From: Nomia melanderi
Lineage: Eukaryota; Arthropoda; Insecta; Hymenoptera; Halictidae
Length of the DNA: 64,000 bases
Assembly (NCBI RefSeq): GCF_051020985.1
Contig: NC_135007.1
Span: 10,815,501 to 10,879,500 of the forward strand
Direction: 5' to 3'
The notes beneath the pieces were generated by a model that was given only the letters and a program-made list of their open reading frames with translations, searched no databases and was not told where the DNA came from. This document shows, one piece after another, positions 37,601 to 52,600 of the stretch. Numbering within the stretch: the stretch's first letter is position 1; every line of letters starts with the position of its first letter. A program made the position numbers and the translations under genes.

Positions 37601-40600
37601 CTCCCTTCCGAAGGTCAGCGATCGATAATTTATGTTTCATCTAACAAACAATACGCACACCGAGAAATAACGACCGCGTCGATTTCAGCTTAATTCGTTT
37701 CGAAGCGAGGTAAATCAGAATCGATGGGAATTACGTAAATAATTACAGAAAGCAATACAACTGGAAGCAGCGAATCCAGTTCCGCATTTTTCTGAACGGC
37801 AGCGTCCTGGGTAATGGCCGCCGGCTCGAATATTACCAATCATCGAATAATCTAAACCGGGAATTGCCGAGGGTTTCGGTTTCCTCGCCGACTGAACCGG
37901 AAACAATCAACGGAACGGCGGGGGGAGAAGCTGTTTGCGAGGAAGGCGATAAAAGTTATTCGAGCATGCGTCGGTGTCGATTAAATCCGACGGTGCCCGT
38001 GATCGCCTGTGACGCGGAAACCTTTTTCCTCCGAGTGTCGCTCGAATAATTAATTGGCAATGATACGGAACGTTGCTCGATCGGATGAGTTGTGTATTCA
38101 ATCGGTTTCCTCGAATTAACTCGAGAACCGGCGGATGAAACTTAAAAACCTCCAGAAAGTTTCGGAGTCGGTCTTAAACGACTATGGAACGTTCGTTGCA
38201 TATCAAGTTTTCCACCCTGACGCGCCGAGCGCTCGGCCGACCGTGCAGAAAATCTCTGCAGACCTGAATTCAACTTAAATTTACACACCAGTATCTTTGA
38301 TATTTAGTTTCACTTTCAGTTTAGACTTTGATAATATCGCTTCGCCGTTAGAAGACGGAAATATAACCAACTACTGATACCCTAAACCAATTGAACCCAT
38401 TAAAAAGCTATAAATCGATATCTATTGCACCCGTAAACAATTTTCTTTCTATCTCGGATTACACAGTAGCATAATCAACTTTCCAACGTGCATTTAAACC
38501 CTAAATCAATTCGCTTAACCCTAATCGGACCACGATGTGACTGAGGCACATTTGAACTTTTCACTTAAATTTTTTGATTATATCATATTGCATTTCCAGA
38601 AGTTCTGGGCTTTTAAAATTTGGGCCCTGTAAACAAAAACAATATCGTTCCTTTTATTCTCATAAGTGACTGAGAGTCTCGTGGTATTCGTTATAAAAAC
38701 ACGTGGCACGATTAGGGTTAAACGGGATCGTAAAAACGCTCATGAAGTCGATCGCTACAATCAATTAACGCTAACGCGGCGAGCCTCGAACTGACAAGGG
38801 TAAAAGTGTTCGTGGTATCGACAATGCTTCCCCAAATCCTCCTTTCTTTCCAGCCAATCGATGACCGAGCAATGAACCATCGAATCCCGATCGGTTTAAT
38901 CTGGCTGCACTCGGCGACTCGGCTGTTCAATATCTCAGAGCGCTTATGCTTCTTAGCTAAGTCGCTTAAGCCCACCAAGAGGCCAAACTTCCCTCTAATC
39001 CTGCCTTGCCCGCCCCCTGCGCCCGGTGTACCCTCGCGCGCGTCGTTTTCAAGGTTCCCGGGAGCGAACAAAGGGATCCGACCTCTAGGATCCACCTTTT
39101 ACCACCGGTCTATCGCGGATCTTTCGTTCGTTCAGCCCGGTCCACCTGACCGAACTGCGTGGGAAACGAAAAAGCAGCCACCGATCGTGGAAAATACTGA
39201 TTCGACAGATGCTGCGCAGAACTGGGAGAAAAGATCTCGAGAAACTATTCCTCGTAGGCTATCCTTGAAGCTAGATGGAAAGTTTCGCAAGAGGCTCGCT
39301 TTGTGTCCGCGAGCTATTGCTGTCTCGGCGATTTTCATTGAGCACGCGAGCGAGGCGAGGATCGTATGCGGTGTCCTCGAGTGTCCCGGGGAGATGTTAG
39401 TCGAATTTATTCCTTCATAGATTAACGATGACGAATGTCTCTTCTTGCGCCATGATGAGAGGAATGAAGGTTGCAGGAAGATAATTGAATCGGTACGTGA
39501 AACTCTGGCGAGTGATGAGTTGGAACGCACCAGAGAATATATAATAACTATATTGTAGAAACGTTGAAGTGTGAGATATTTATTTGAAATAAACAACTGG
39601 TATTGACGCTAGAACTACCTGGGTAAAAATGACCAATTCTTAATTTCTTCGACAATTATTACAAACAGACACTTTAAAAAATGATTACAGAATTCGATTT
39701 AGTAATACCTGAGATATAAACCAATTGAAATCTTAATAAATTCACGCTGTCATTTATAAAGAAATTTTAAATGGCGGTTCAAATGCTCGGTAGATCTAGT
39801 GTTAATAAATTTCTACGGTATATCTGTATGACGCGATCAAAGCTGACTGCATTCATGATCTAGCAACGCTATGTAAGATGGCAAAAGTAGCAAGATAAGG
39901 AAGATTGATGTTTGAAATGGAACGAAGCGAGGAACATAGGAAAGGAATAAAATCGTAGGATCAAGGTTGTAAAGGACTCGAGGTCGTCGAGACAGGGTTC
40001 AAAGCAATATTACCGTTTACCACTTTCCAGCGATTCGAAATGATTTTGCCGTCATTAATCTCGTTCACGGGCCGCCGGTGGCGGCGGGGACTAACATTAG
40101 ACTGACCTGTGTAAAAGGCAGAGGTTCCGAAGTGGCACCGCAAGCGCTGCAAACGCTTTGCTCGACGAGCGTCATGGCAAACTTCTGGTGTGGCACACAG
40201 TGTCTCGCGCTGCACATATCCTCCGCCTCGCCGTTCGCTATGTGAAGGTGTATCCGCAGGAGAATGTTTTCCTGCAACGAGATTCCGTTAATGTTAGCTT
40301 CCTCGATGATAATCAGCTAAAAATAAAAGGCCGTGATCGGTGATCGTTCATCGGTTGCAATCGTCCGCGGATGTAGCTAAGAAACTAGCGACTCCTTTTA
40401 CGATCAGATGCATTTTCTCGGCGCGTCTGAGAGCACAGGTAACCCTGGTGCTTGCAAGAAATTACTTCAGTTAACGCGGAGAGCAATACTTTTAATTATC
40501 AACTAACAATCATCGACGAGGAAGAGTAATTCATTTGAAAAATACACTCATTGTCGATCAACTTTCGTATCTACTTCTAAGATCCACTGTTAAAGCAATT

Positions 40601-43600
40601 TCTACCGATTCGTTGTTTATCGTAGAAATATTTGCAATAGAGATCCTGTACGAATAAGAGAGATTAAAATTAAAATCCAAAGGTACAGCGAAAATATATC
40701 GTTGCACGTTATATATGAATATATTAACCCAAACAAGTTGCATTTATCAAAATATTATAATTAGCTAGTCTTCGAAGACTGGAAGACTCAAGTCTCAACA
40801 AGCACTCAACATTTGCTTACTCGGAAGATACAATTCCACAAACAATCCTCTCAACCAATTCAACCAAATCAACCAATTCAACGACATACCTCCCACCAAA
40901 ACACAAAGTCACCTTCTCCGACGCATCTATTGCCTCATTTAAAAACCCGTTTCGCGAAAAAGGATCGTACAGGATTCGCAGAACATGGTGCTCAGCGGAA
41001 ATTTATATTATCATCGGTAATTGAATGAAAGAAGGCGCACAGAAGAACGGCCGATACATGTTTACAACCAGATTATGAAATTTATACATCGTGTAACCAG
41101 CAGAATGCTTCTTTTTCCTGCGTCGATCGTCGCAACCGGACCTCGTCGGAATAATCCAATATAAATACAATACAGATCACGTATTGCGGTCGTAAGGAAA
41201 CGAGCAGCCCGATCGAATGGTTCTTGCTAATCCCGCGGAATTATTGGCCGTTACGCGGCCCGGTGTCTAACTCTGCGCCTGGCATAAGTCCTCTCTCTTT
41301 CGACATTCGCGCGCCGAGAGGGTCTCGGCGATTTCCTTCGCGGTACACGGGCCGATTTTCCGAGTGGTTTGCGATCCTGAATATTCCAGCCGACCGCCGC
41401 GCAGCGCCGCGCCGCGCCGGACCAGTTCTCCGTTATAATTGCTAACTACACCGCGGCGCGGATTGCCTCAACGATACACCTATCCGTAGGTGAGTCTAAG
41501 CAAACACAGGCCCCGGCGGGAGTCCACTTTCTCGTTTACACCGGAGTCACGTTTAACCACGCGTACGTGCGCCGAGGTGTGCGCCTGGATGTACGTACGT
41601 ACGTATACGTTCGTGTAGCTGTGTGTCGACATCGGTCCGTTGAATAAAATGAATGTAACGTTACGAATGCAGTCGCGGCTGCGCGAGTATAATAAATGTA
41701 AGAACGACAGCGATCGCGCCACCCCGTTATCTGCGGGCCCAGGAGCACGCTGCTCGAGTTACGCGTTGTGCAATTAGCTGAAATTAAGCGCTTTGTCCCG
41801 CCGCGTTCCTGGCGTCGTTGATACGCGCACCGCAACCGTGACACATTCAGGGGATTGTTTTCGTTCCTGATCGGCGACATTCGCCGGAATTAGTAGTTCG
41901 AGCGATGCTCGCTACGGTGTATTGTGATGGTCTCGCCGAACACTGGATTTACCGACGTTTGTTGTATTGTTCGCGGAACAATGGTTCGTCCGTGTGGATC
42001 TGGTAAATTGGAGCTTTCGAAATGAAGGATTAGGACGGGTGCGCCTGTAATTGCATCGATCGAATTGGAGGCGGACGATATGAAAATTCATTTTCGCCTG
42101 TAAATCGGAGTATTTACCGAAGCGTACACTCTTTTCTGATGGTGCTTCGAAGATGCTCGCGGACCCGCTCCGCGAAGCGATGTTGATACTGGTTAATTGG
42201 ATGATTAATTTACAACTGCACGAGACTTCGCCAATAAGTTGATCAATTAAATGAGCGGTTCGAACGAGATTTCGCACAATCTTCGTTGAATTATTCATGT
42301 ATGTAATAACTTGTTCTCATAACACCGAGAAGGGCCAATTACTACAATTAATACGTCCATCCGCGAGATTCTCCGGGCGAATCTGCTATGCAAGACTATG
42401 TATCATCGATGAATATCTTGAAGAACAACGTATAATATCTTAATTTCCCTACGAATAACCTTTAATAATCCATACTGGCACAGAAGAAAGCTAAAAATAA
42501 GTTTCCCCTATCAGCGAACGCCAGCCAATATCGATAGACGAAACCCAACGGTGTAAGCCAAGAAGCGAAACCACTTTCGAGATCTGAGATTTAGTATTCG
42601 CCACGGAGAATGTCCTAATTCGAGGAATTAAATAAAGAAACCCGCCGACAGGCGTTCCAAGCCGCGACGAAATAGCGAAGTGTCCGCTGAACACTATACT
42701 GCAAACCCGTTTTGCCTAGATTCGCGCGTCCCCGGCCGCGGGACGCACATAACAGGCCAAAAGGGAACGAGGTAATTGATACTTACGAAACATTCCGCCG
42801 CGTCGTCCATGAATCCGAGCTGAAACCTCTGCTGATCGAGAAAACTCTCGGCCAAAGCGCGGCGCAAAGTGTCGGGCGGCAGCGCGCTCTCTTGCGAAAA
42901 CTGGAGCTGGGAGAACAGGTCCTGGAGCAAACAAGGTGATGAGGATTTAGTATCGCGGTCTCGAACTAGAACGTTATGTAGATTCGAAACTGTTTTGAAA
43001 TGTCGTTAAACCATTGGGCCTAGCTGTCTCGAGCAGCGTAGCGCGGCAGTAAAAGTTACCGCAGCGAGCAGGAATATTGAACCACCCTTTTGTGTATGGG
43101 ATTCTTTGTTTCATGGCACTTGCACTTAGTTAACACTCAAACTACCAGTCGAAACGACCGGTTTCGATATTCTTGTTACGCAATTGTTGATATCTTCAAC
43201 GCTCGAACAGCCGAAACGATATTGAAAATAAATAGTTTCGTTTGAATACTATAATGACTGTCTGAAGAAACTAATTGAAAAATAAAAGAAACTAAAAGAA
43301 AATAATTGTATTAAATGCTCGGCAGTTCTAGCGTTGATGCTAGAAATAATTAAGAAGTAAAATTGGTTTCGAGAAATTTGGACAAAAATGTAGATTAAAT
43401 TGTATTCAATTTTTGATTCTAATACACTCTAAACGATGTTTCCTTTGTAAACCATTGCCGATTAATATGAAACGCGACAATCAAGCTAATGATTTCATAA
43501 AGTTACAGACTTCATAAATCTTCGGATACGATGACTTTTTATTACCGTAAAGATGCAAACCGCGGAAAGAAGTATAAATATCAGGAAATATTTCTTTAAT

Positions 43601-46600
43601 AATTCTCCTGTGTTGTAAATCTTTCGCTTTTTTATCGTCCGTCGAAAACTACAGTTTCCTGAAAAATATTATTGTAGATGTACGATTAAACGCTGTATAT
43701 CCTGGTGGAAAAAACTCGCTTGCCGCGACAGCCGGATGCATTGTGTACAGAATAATATATGAACAATGCCGAAGTCTCTCCACGTGTTAGGAGGACTGTT
43801 TAAATATTCCCCTTTTTCGTGCGTACAACACATGCTACCGGAGGTAGTACCGATGGAAACCACCTGATCGCGAGGGACGAAGAAATTTTATTATTGTGCA
43901 ACATCGCGTGCAATTTTAGGCCCGAACGGTTGAGTAAGAATTACGGCGTAAATATTACCGCGGAATGTAAGTCTCATTGGGTAACATTATATTCCAAGTA
44001 ATAACTATTAAACCGTGAATTTCCGAATGAACTAATTACAGTTTTATTGCGGCCGTTGCAGGAAAGAAAATCGTTTGTCGTTCACGGGAACGTCGTTTAT
44101 AGCGTTCCCCATAGTAAATACATTATCGCGACGCCAATTAAAGATTCGATTGTATAGAAATAGAAATATTCTGTTGTTTATTATTCGGTATTTGTCATAA
44201 TACGCCTTCCAGTTACGGAAATGAAGGATTCCTTCCGAAGAAAACGGAGAAAAAACTTGACGTGAGCGAGCCGAGGCACGTCGAGGAAATAAATTTTCTG
44301 CTTTTTAGTGGGCACACAATATACTGGTTTCCTGAGGACGCTTATTAATATTCATGCCTGCCAAAACACGTTTCCATATTAAAGTTATGTCGCCCTGGCG
44401 TCAGGTACTTCTCCCCTTTCTTTTCATTTTTTCCGTAGCGACTTTAAATGATTTTCGAACGTCTATAAATCCATTCATATTAAAAGGACGATGGAAATAA
44501 TGAAACATTCCCTTGAATCGTATTAAAAGCTTCGATTAACCTCTCTACGTACTTAATAACTGTCGCAAATTAATAAAACGAAAAAGAGTTAATAATGACA
44601 TCGTTGTTTTATGAAGAATATATAAATCTGATGTAGTAATAGGAGAAAAATTGCTATTTCAGAGTACCGATTCAAGATGCGAGCAACGAACTCCATAAAG
44701 AATTGAATTACTCCACCGTGAACAGACGGTTCGGACTGTATCAAACGAGAAAGGAAACTCATAACGCCCACAAACTCTCAATTTCCCATTACATAAACGT
44801 ATGCAAATCTGACGTATGTAAATCGGATCGGCGACCCGAACGAAATCCCCCGTTTAGTCATTGCGAAGAGCGAACGCCCCGTTTCTTTTCCCTTAATCAG
44901 CATATCGCCGCGGCATGAATGAAACGAGAGGCGGCGAGCTATTTCGAAATCGAATTCGATGGAAAACTCCTATTATGGTGTAGAAACGTTTCTTGAGTTC
45001 TCGGAAACCTGTAACTTTATTTGAAAAATAACCTAGAACCGCTATCTTCGAGAGCATACGAATACATCGAATTTTCAGTTACCAACAATCTGTCATTGAC
45101 ATTGAAATTCCAGAAATCAATATATTATTACTGAATTCTTCGTTTTATTCAATTTCTCTGTATTGAATATTTCACGATATTAAATATTTCAATTTTACTT
45201 TATTAAATACTCTACATTATTAAATATTTCAATTTTATTTGATTGAATACTCTACATTATTAAATATTTCAATTTTATTTGATTGAATACTCTACATTAT
45301 TAAATATTTCAATTTTATTTGATTGAATGTTTCAGTAATATTTTCAAATAATAAATACTACTAATATATTTCCAATGTTTCCGTAAGTTTAGTAAATATA
45401 CAACTTACAGAAAGAAATGTCAATGTAATAGAAACAGAAATAAGTTGTTTCATGTGGTTTCTATTTTTCTATAAAGTCCATACTGTCCACGTAAAACCGC
45501 AATCAGGCAGTTTAGATAGGTTTTCCCGAGATGCGTTCCCGGTAAACGATTCCGCAAAGACATCGCGGTAGATAAATTACGATACGCGCGGGCTAAACGG
45601 GTTCGTTTCGTAACTAATCTTCGAAGGATCGGTGGGCAACGGTCACACGTAGAAAGTTGGTAAGCACCGCTTCAGGGTACTTGCTCAACGCGACGACGTT
45701 CGGTTAAACGGTGACGAGAAGACGAGAAAAGTTTTAACGAAGTAAAAAATGTGGCTGAATGCTGTGCAACGGATTTGTGTTCATTAATTGTTCTATTAAG
45801 TTTTACGAATTACATTCGGTGACTTGGATTAACCCATTTGTGATCAATACGTGTCGACACAGTGTTTTCCTCTTGTGATTAAAAAATTCAGAAATCGTAC
45901 TAGAAATAGAACCTTTAACGTTAAAACCAGCGAGCAGATAAATTGAATTTTAGAAATTATTCTACAGAAACTCCAAAAGTGCATTTATCGAGACTCTAAT
46001 TGATTTACTATTCAGTCCGCGAATTGCTAAAGCAATTTCTTTGATTTCTCAAAGAAACGTCATCTTTTTAATAATTGCAAAGAAGGAATTAGGAATGGGT
46101 AATTTTGAACCGTCTGTTAGTTTTAGTGTTAAGATACCTAAATAATACATCGTAAAATGAAATTCAAAAGGAAGAAATAAAATATTAACGAAACAACATA
46201 TAATTAAAAACGTTTCAAATTTATGAAACAATTCCAATTATAAAACATGTTTCATCCAACGTAAAACAATGAAATCATAAAAAAAATTCATCAACACAAA
46301 ACACTGATCTCGTGCATTGTTCTATTCGGCGCAATCAATTAATTTATTAAATCAAACTATTCCATTTCCAGGAAGAAAACGGATCGTCGATTTCTAGTGT
46401 TTCACTTTCGAACAAAAAGATGCTCGCGCGATCACGAACCCGAAAGAACCACAAATGGCCGGGTGAAATGGTTCAATGAAAGTCGTCCGATCGGTATCCA
46501 CCGTCGAGAGTGTAGACAGCGGTAATGGTAGTGATAGAACCTCCGCCGTTCTCCGATGAAAAGAGCACGATAGCGAGGCTGAGCGTCGACGTGCGTCGAG

Positions 46601-49600
46601 AAGGATGTCGCACCTGTTCGAAGCAGGTTGGCCTGCTATCGAAAAAACCAGACGACTCTCAGGGGCGGCATTGCTGAGCGCGAGTGAAATCGATGAATGA
46701 AAGCGGTTCGCTACGATTTACTTCCTCGCGAAGCGTTCGGATAGACGACAGATTTCAGGAAGCGTTCGAACAGAAACTTTCGATCGGTTACCGATCATTC
46801 GTCCCGAAGTGAATTTCACGAGGGCGATCGAGAATGATTATCGATTTGAGAGAATACCCGAGAAACTTCCGATCGGTTTCTAAGTAGATTTTTACGAGAG
46901 CAATCGAGAATAATTATGAAAAGACACTCGAACGGTCGCTCGAAGAGCGACGGGACGAAGCTTCGGGCGACAGAAAATCCGCCGAGTGGTACAGCGCAAG
47001 AAATTATGCACTAACGACGTTTTAAAGAGAGCCATGTGCGCTGCTAAGTGCTCTCGCGCACGGCTCCGTACGTTCTAATTCTTATCTTGTCGAGCTTAAT
47101 GCGTCCTCGAGAATCCCAGCGACAGTCCCAGAAAAAAAGAACGTGGCCCGTTAACGCGCAAGCTGCTCTTGCCGAACAAGAGGGGATATATGATATAAAC
47201 TCGCGAGAGGATGCTATTAGGAACTCGAAACAAGCTATCCGTAATGAACCTTGACATTCGCATTCGCTGGAATATAATTCGATGTATTCGTGAAATGCAC
47301 AGATGTGTATTTACAATGACGTAAAAGAATCACTGAAGATTTCGGAAGGTCGAGAGGAAGATATCTAGAAGCTCAAGTGTCTGTTCCAAAATGTCTATTT
47401 ACATACTTGATCTTCTTATCCTCGATTAATCGATTCAACATTTTTGTACGACTCACCCACAACTTTGGTGTAAAACTGAAAAAAGACATCATGAGTACAT
47501 CCAGTTAATCAATTAACACTGAAACTACCGGGTCAAATTGACCCACTTCAGGAATTTTAATTCGCCAGCATTCAAAGTATGAAGCTACATTTGCGAAAGA
47601 TTTTTAATTGGTACATTTGCAAAGATACTAGAAACAGAAATTAGTCACTCTAATTGCTCGGTAGGTTTAACTCGGACCACGATGTGACCGAGTGACATTT
47701 GAACTTTTCACTTAAATTTTTTGATTATTTCATACTTTCCAAAAGTTTTCTTGGGCTTTGAAATTTGGGCTCTACAAACAATAACATTTTAATCATACCT
47801 TTTATTCTCATAAGTGTCTGAGAGTCACATCGTGGTGTTCGTTATAAAAACACGTGATACGATTAGGATCGATTAAGGAGTGAAGTGATTATTCTTCATT
47901 GATGAGCCCAATAATCATAAAGCAACATTTCCCGGTGGCATTCTCCGAGAAAGCCGAACAGAGGAAAAGTAAGATGGATCGTCCGCGGAAATATCGGTTA
48001 CACAATTCGGCATACTTTCCGCAGATCGTTCAGCTCGATGTTGGACGGCGTGTCCTCCCGCTCCATGCCGCTGTCCTCTTCCTCCTCCGCGGTGACATCT
48101 TCAACTTCGACCTTTGCCGGCTCGTCCTTCTTCTCGCGATCGCTCGGCGTCGGCGTCGCCGACGCGTCCTGTCGTACTTTTATCCACTTCAACATTTTCA
48201 CGCGATTTATCGACGCCACGGACCGGTTTCCCTTTTACGAACCCCTTCGTCTCATTCCAAACCTCGGGGAGGCTCATCCGCGAGCCAACGAGGCGAACCC
48301 TTCGGAGTGTACCCAAAATTCACCAACTTCGAACCACGAGCCAGCAACTTCGGGCACACACGCTCCACGCCCTCCGAGCGAGCAGATAAGAGTCGAGTCC
48401 AAAGGGGGCGACATGTCCCCGGTTCCAAGGCAAATACAAATTTTCACCATGCGAGATAGTTCTGTTTGACGTGTCCACAAGTTACCTGCTCTCTCTCCGA
48501 GCACGGTTAATACCTGCACTTGCCCGGCTCTGGCTTTTGTTACCGGTCGATCGAGTTTGTTCACTTGATCCCGATAACACTGGGGACTTTTTTTGTGTAC
48601 CCTCCGGCCGACGTTTGTATAGGCTTCATTATTTTCCGTTTATTCTCAGATGATGGAGAAAGATGGATTTGTGGTAGAGTATCGTTTAATTGTTTCGTTG
48701 AATTAATCTGCTCTGTTCGATTGTAATAAGTTCCTTTATATCTTATTTAATATTCCTCGTATGTGAATTACTTTCAATGATGAATTAGATGAATTGAACA
48801 TAGATGAATTGAAGACGTTAACTGGTGTTCGTAGAATGAATTTATTATTTCAGTGATATATCGTTCAGGATTGTTACTTGTACGACTCCTGCAAGGTATC
48901 GTGATATCGACGACACTGACGCCTTTCAGTTTCGTGGCTTTCGCGAAGGAAGAGGCGGCTCGATGGACGGGAAACAGGTGGCTATTGAAAGGGCCCGTGG
49001 CAGATGATCCGTCCCGGGGACTACAGGAAGAATCGCGCGCAGCAATCGCATGCCGGACGTACTAAGAGAGAACCCGTTGCCAGACGAGTTGTAGACTCGA
49101 TTAAAAACATAAACTCGTTTGGCAAGTGAAGAGTCACTTCGATCTACGCGGATCCTGGCCAGCCTTACTCTCGCTACCATCCGCGATTTTCAGGAATATT
49201 TAAACAAACGTTTAAATATCTTCAGGTGTCTTCCAAAGATCTGTTAACTTCTAAGCTTCCAAACAGTTCCCGATCGGAAGAGTTCGATCACGATGCAGAG
49301 ACACTCGAGTCGCTCGAAGCGTGACTAAAAAATTCAGCTTCCTGGATAGCGTTGAATCCTCTCTTCCGGACGTTAACGACTCGCTGCATCTCTCCCCCGA
49401 GTCGTTCGTTCCACTTCGGCGTGCCACGTGCTTCGGCCGTTTCGCCTGGCACAGTTTCCTTAAAATTCACGGCGACGGAGCTCGGATGACGACTCGCGGT
49501 TCACGGGCTTCCCGGCAGCCTGTACTTCCTAGAATTAGCGCACTCTGAACTGCAGGCGTACGGGCTCTCCTTGAAACATGTGAATTCACATCTCGTCGCA

Positions 49601-52600
49601 CCTAGTCCGTAGAATATAAACCTCGATATCTCTATGAACTCGCTTCCTCATTAACTAAGCTTCTATCTTCCAAACGAAAACCGTATCCTCCAACCGCGGA
49701 GATCACTCAGCTTCACTCCATCCTGCTTCCAAACAGCACGTGGTCATTTTTGTGTCACTTGGAAGCACTTTTCCTCTTAACGATTCTTCTCTTCCTCTTC
49801 GACGATCGCGGAGAATGTAACTTATTCCTTTTCAGAGTAGCCCGGAGGCAAGAGTATCCTTCGAAGCACTGAATATCTGTTCCACGCTCCACTTTCGCCA
49901 GATTCCGAGTACGTTATCAGTTAGGTAACTCGTGGTGCACACCGAATCCGCGTTCTACCGATTCGATTTTCGTTCCTCGCGCGAAGGGACGCCGGACGGT
50001 TCGCAAGTTTAGGGGGTAGGTCCGGGTTCGATCGGTTTTCCAAGCGAAAAAGGCTCGGCCGCGCCGTGAAACATGGAGAATGAGCACAGGACTACCTGCA
50101 CGCGGCACCGTACGCTCGTACCTGAAAGCAACGGCTCGCACAGTGCTGGAGAACATCCCCCACCCTTCGCGCGATCTCTCTTCCTCTTCTCTCGTTCCGC
50201 GGGGCCGTACGGCGGACCCCTTCCCCACCATCGCCAGCTACGAGGCCCTCCATAGACCCGAGAAGCCAATGACGTCACCTGGTTAGCTGTCCTACGTTCA
50301 CCAACCTGGCCGACCAGCAGCCCAACCAGTGCCTTACCCTTCGGGTTCCACGGCGACCTCTTTTCTAGTTTTGTCGTCGATGGACCAACGATTTTTATTC
50401 ATCGACGAACTTCTGGGACTTGGTACAGGGAATTGTAAAATCTCGGACTGACTGGAAATTGATTCCGCTCGTAGTTTCCTTGTTTGCGTATTCAATTATA
50501 TAGATACTTTATTATTGTATTGGGTTTTCATTAAACTTTTATTGAGATCTGGTTTTTGAATTATTGTAACTCGGGCTAATCTATATATCCGTGTTTCATG
50601 TATTTCTGGAAATCAAGGATATTGTGCTTTTAAAGATATTTTGGTTTCATTATTGTAGAGGAATATATAAACCTTGTGCAAACTGTAATTTGCATTTAAC
50701 TCTACGTTTACGGAACTCGTCAATTCGACGGATACTGAATTTACTAAACATTATTTCGTAACAGTTTAAGTAGACTTTGACTCGAGCAATTAAATACGCG
50801 CTGCAATACTCTAGTTTTGAAGCTATAGTCTTCGCGATTTCTATAAACGATCGTGTAGTTTTCTAAGAACAATAGAATAAAGTGTGGAATAAACGTCCGT
50901 AAATCTAGTATTAATAAAAAACACATGTCGATTTTTCCAGGCTTCGAATGATCGATCGCTTGATAGCAAAGCACATTGTACTGGAAAGAATGACTTGTAT
51001 TGAACGCCTAATTAGAGGCCGGAAGCTTGTGTGAAAGGGGGTGTGAGCGCAGGTGCAGCTGCATTTGGATTGGGGGATGAGAATCGATGCATAGCTAGAC
51101 TGCATTTAAATGTATAATTCGTGTCTATCTTATACATATAAATTGCTTCAGAAATATTTATAATAGTTTCTTCGAGTCCCCATAATAATTTCAACTAGAA
51201 TCACAATTTCTTGAAGTGACTCATTTCAAATTACATTTGCATCGCAATTCGCAAATTCCACCGATTCTAAATACTCCACTATCATTCTTCCAAGTTATAC
51301 ATTTCACAATTTCATCTTCTTAAAAATTCTTCTTTTCCTCTTCGACGATCACGGAGAATGTAACTTATTCCTTTTTCGGTTTATAATTTCATAAACGAAA
51401 CTGTTGTGATAAATATGTCCGAAACGTTTACACGACACCGATTCGAAATATTCGGAAACCTGTAAAAGAGATTGTACCCCTTGTAAGGGGCCAGTTGATA
51501 CGTCCCTGAGGTCCACCGTTTCTCTCGTAGACCTAAGGTATAAGGAATCACGAGGAACGGTTTTGTGTGGTCTTGATGGTGTACGTGAATCGTACGAGAA
51601 TATGAGAGACCGGGTACTACGAGGACTGGGACAAAGCCAGTTCTACGTGTCCAGCCTGGCATACGCGACACCGTCGGGTCTTGTGTCACCAACACAGAGG
51701 AGGGGCGAGCCTACGCGAGGCCGACACGAAAAACCAGGGAGGAAGGAGGGAAAAAGTAGCCACAGGTACCGGCCGGGTATACCTGAGAGAACCGTACAGA
51801 GGGATAAACGCTACGACGAATCATTCAGCGGTTTCAGTGAATCTCCGCTCTCTTTGATCACTTTCAGAACCTTTCAGCGCCCATTAATGGCCTCCGATGA
51901 AACACAATTCCAGAAAATTCGATTCCACTCAACCGGAGATCCCGAAAGTTGCTCGTTCTCCTGATTCCTCGAACACTGAATATTGAAATGCAAAGTTTTT
52001 ATCTTGTTCGGTGCCGCCTGACATTTACTGCTAATTAGTGATTATGAATATTTGAGTGAACCTTTATTTTCGGAGACTATGATAATGAGGAGGAATATGT
52101 TGAACTGTCCAGTCATTTTTATGAAGTTATGCGTTAAGAAAATTGTATGAATGTTTATATCTATCTGGTTTTATTTAATCCCTTGTCCTACAGCGAGTGA
52201 GACTCGTAAAGATTTTCAACGTGATTCAACGATTATATATTACTCATTCGAATTCAAAGTAGATATTCCTCTGTAGTCAACTATTATACTTAAAAGGGAA
52301 TATAGGCATAGCATACGCTTAGAATTTTTCTAATGTTGCAATTAACTTGCAGCCGATATTTATAAGTCTTTTGAAACTTTCCTTATATTCCAAATATTAA
52401 CCCTTTGCGGACGAATGTCGACATGCCGGCGAGATGAAATTTTCATATTTGGAAGACTAAGTCGCAAGCAGATGATTTAATTACTCGAGGGATCAGCAGG
52501 TAATTTCTGCTTTTTCTATTATCTAAGCAATTGATGTATAATTTAGCTTCATCTGCTGAAGGTTATTTTTATTTCAAAGAATCTTCGTCCGCAAAGGGTT

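Larger units (their letters stand above)
35622..40106 (-). other. USP intron with several MITEs
   Basis: 4.5 kb intron. It holds MITE copies at 36730-36968, 38515-38721 and 39603-39805 and truncated ones at about 35742-35958 and 35997-36180. The longest open frame (204 aa, plus, 38806-39420) has no recognisable domain and starts beside a MITE; I treat it as chance. Confidence 0.8.

Noticed and set aside
38806..39420. Longest unassigned plus-strand frame, 204 codons.
   Set aside because: No recognisable domain, no repeat or signal structure, an overlapping minus-strand frame of similar quality, and its start is beside a MITE. GC-rich patches here often open long frames.
47899..48459. 186-codon plus-strand frame opposite the candidate alternative exon.
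   Set aside because: Contains a poly-Arg run and leucine-rich noise from the reverse of the acidic minus-strand frame; a shadow.
51563..51964. 133-codon plus-strand frame.
   Set aside because: No domain, no splice partners, and no expected start or poly(A) context.
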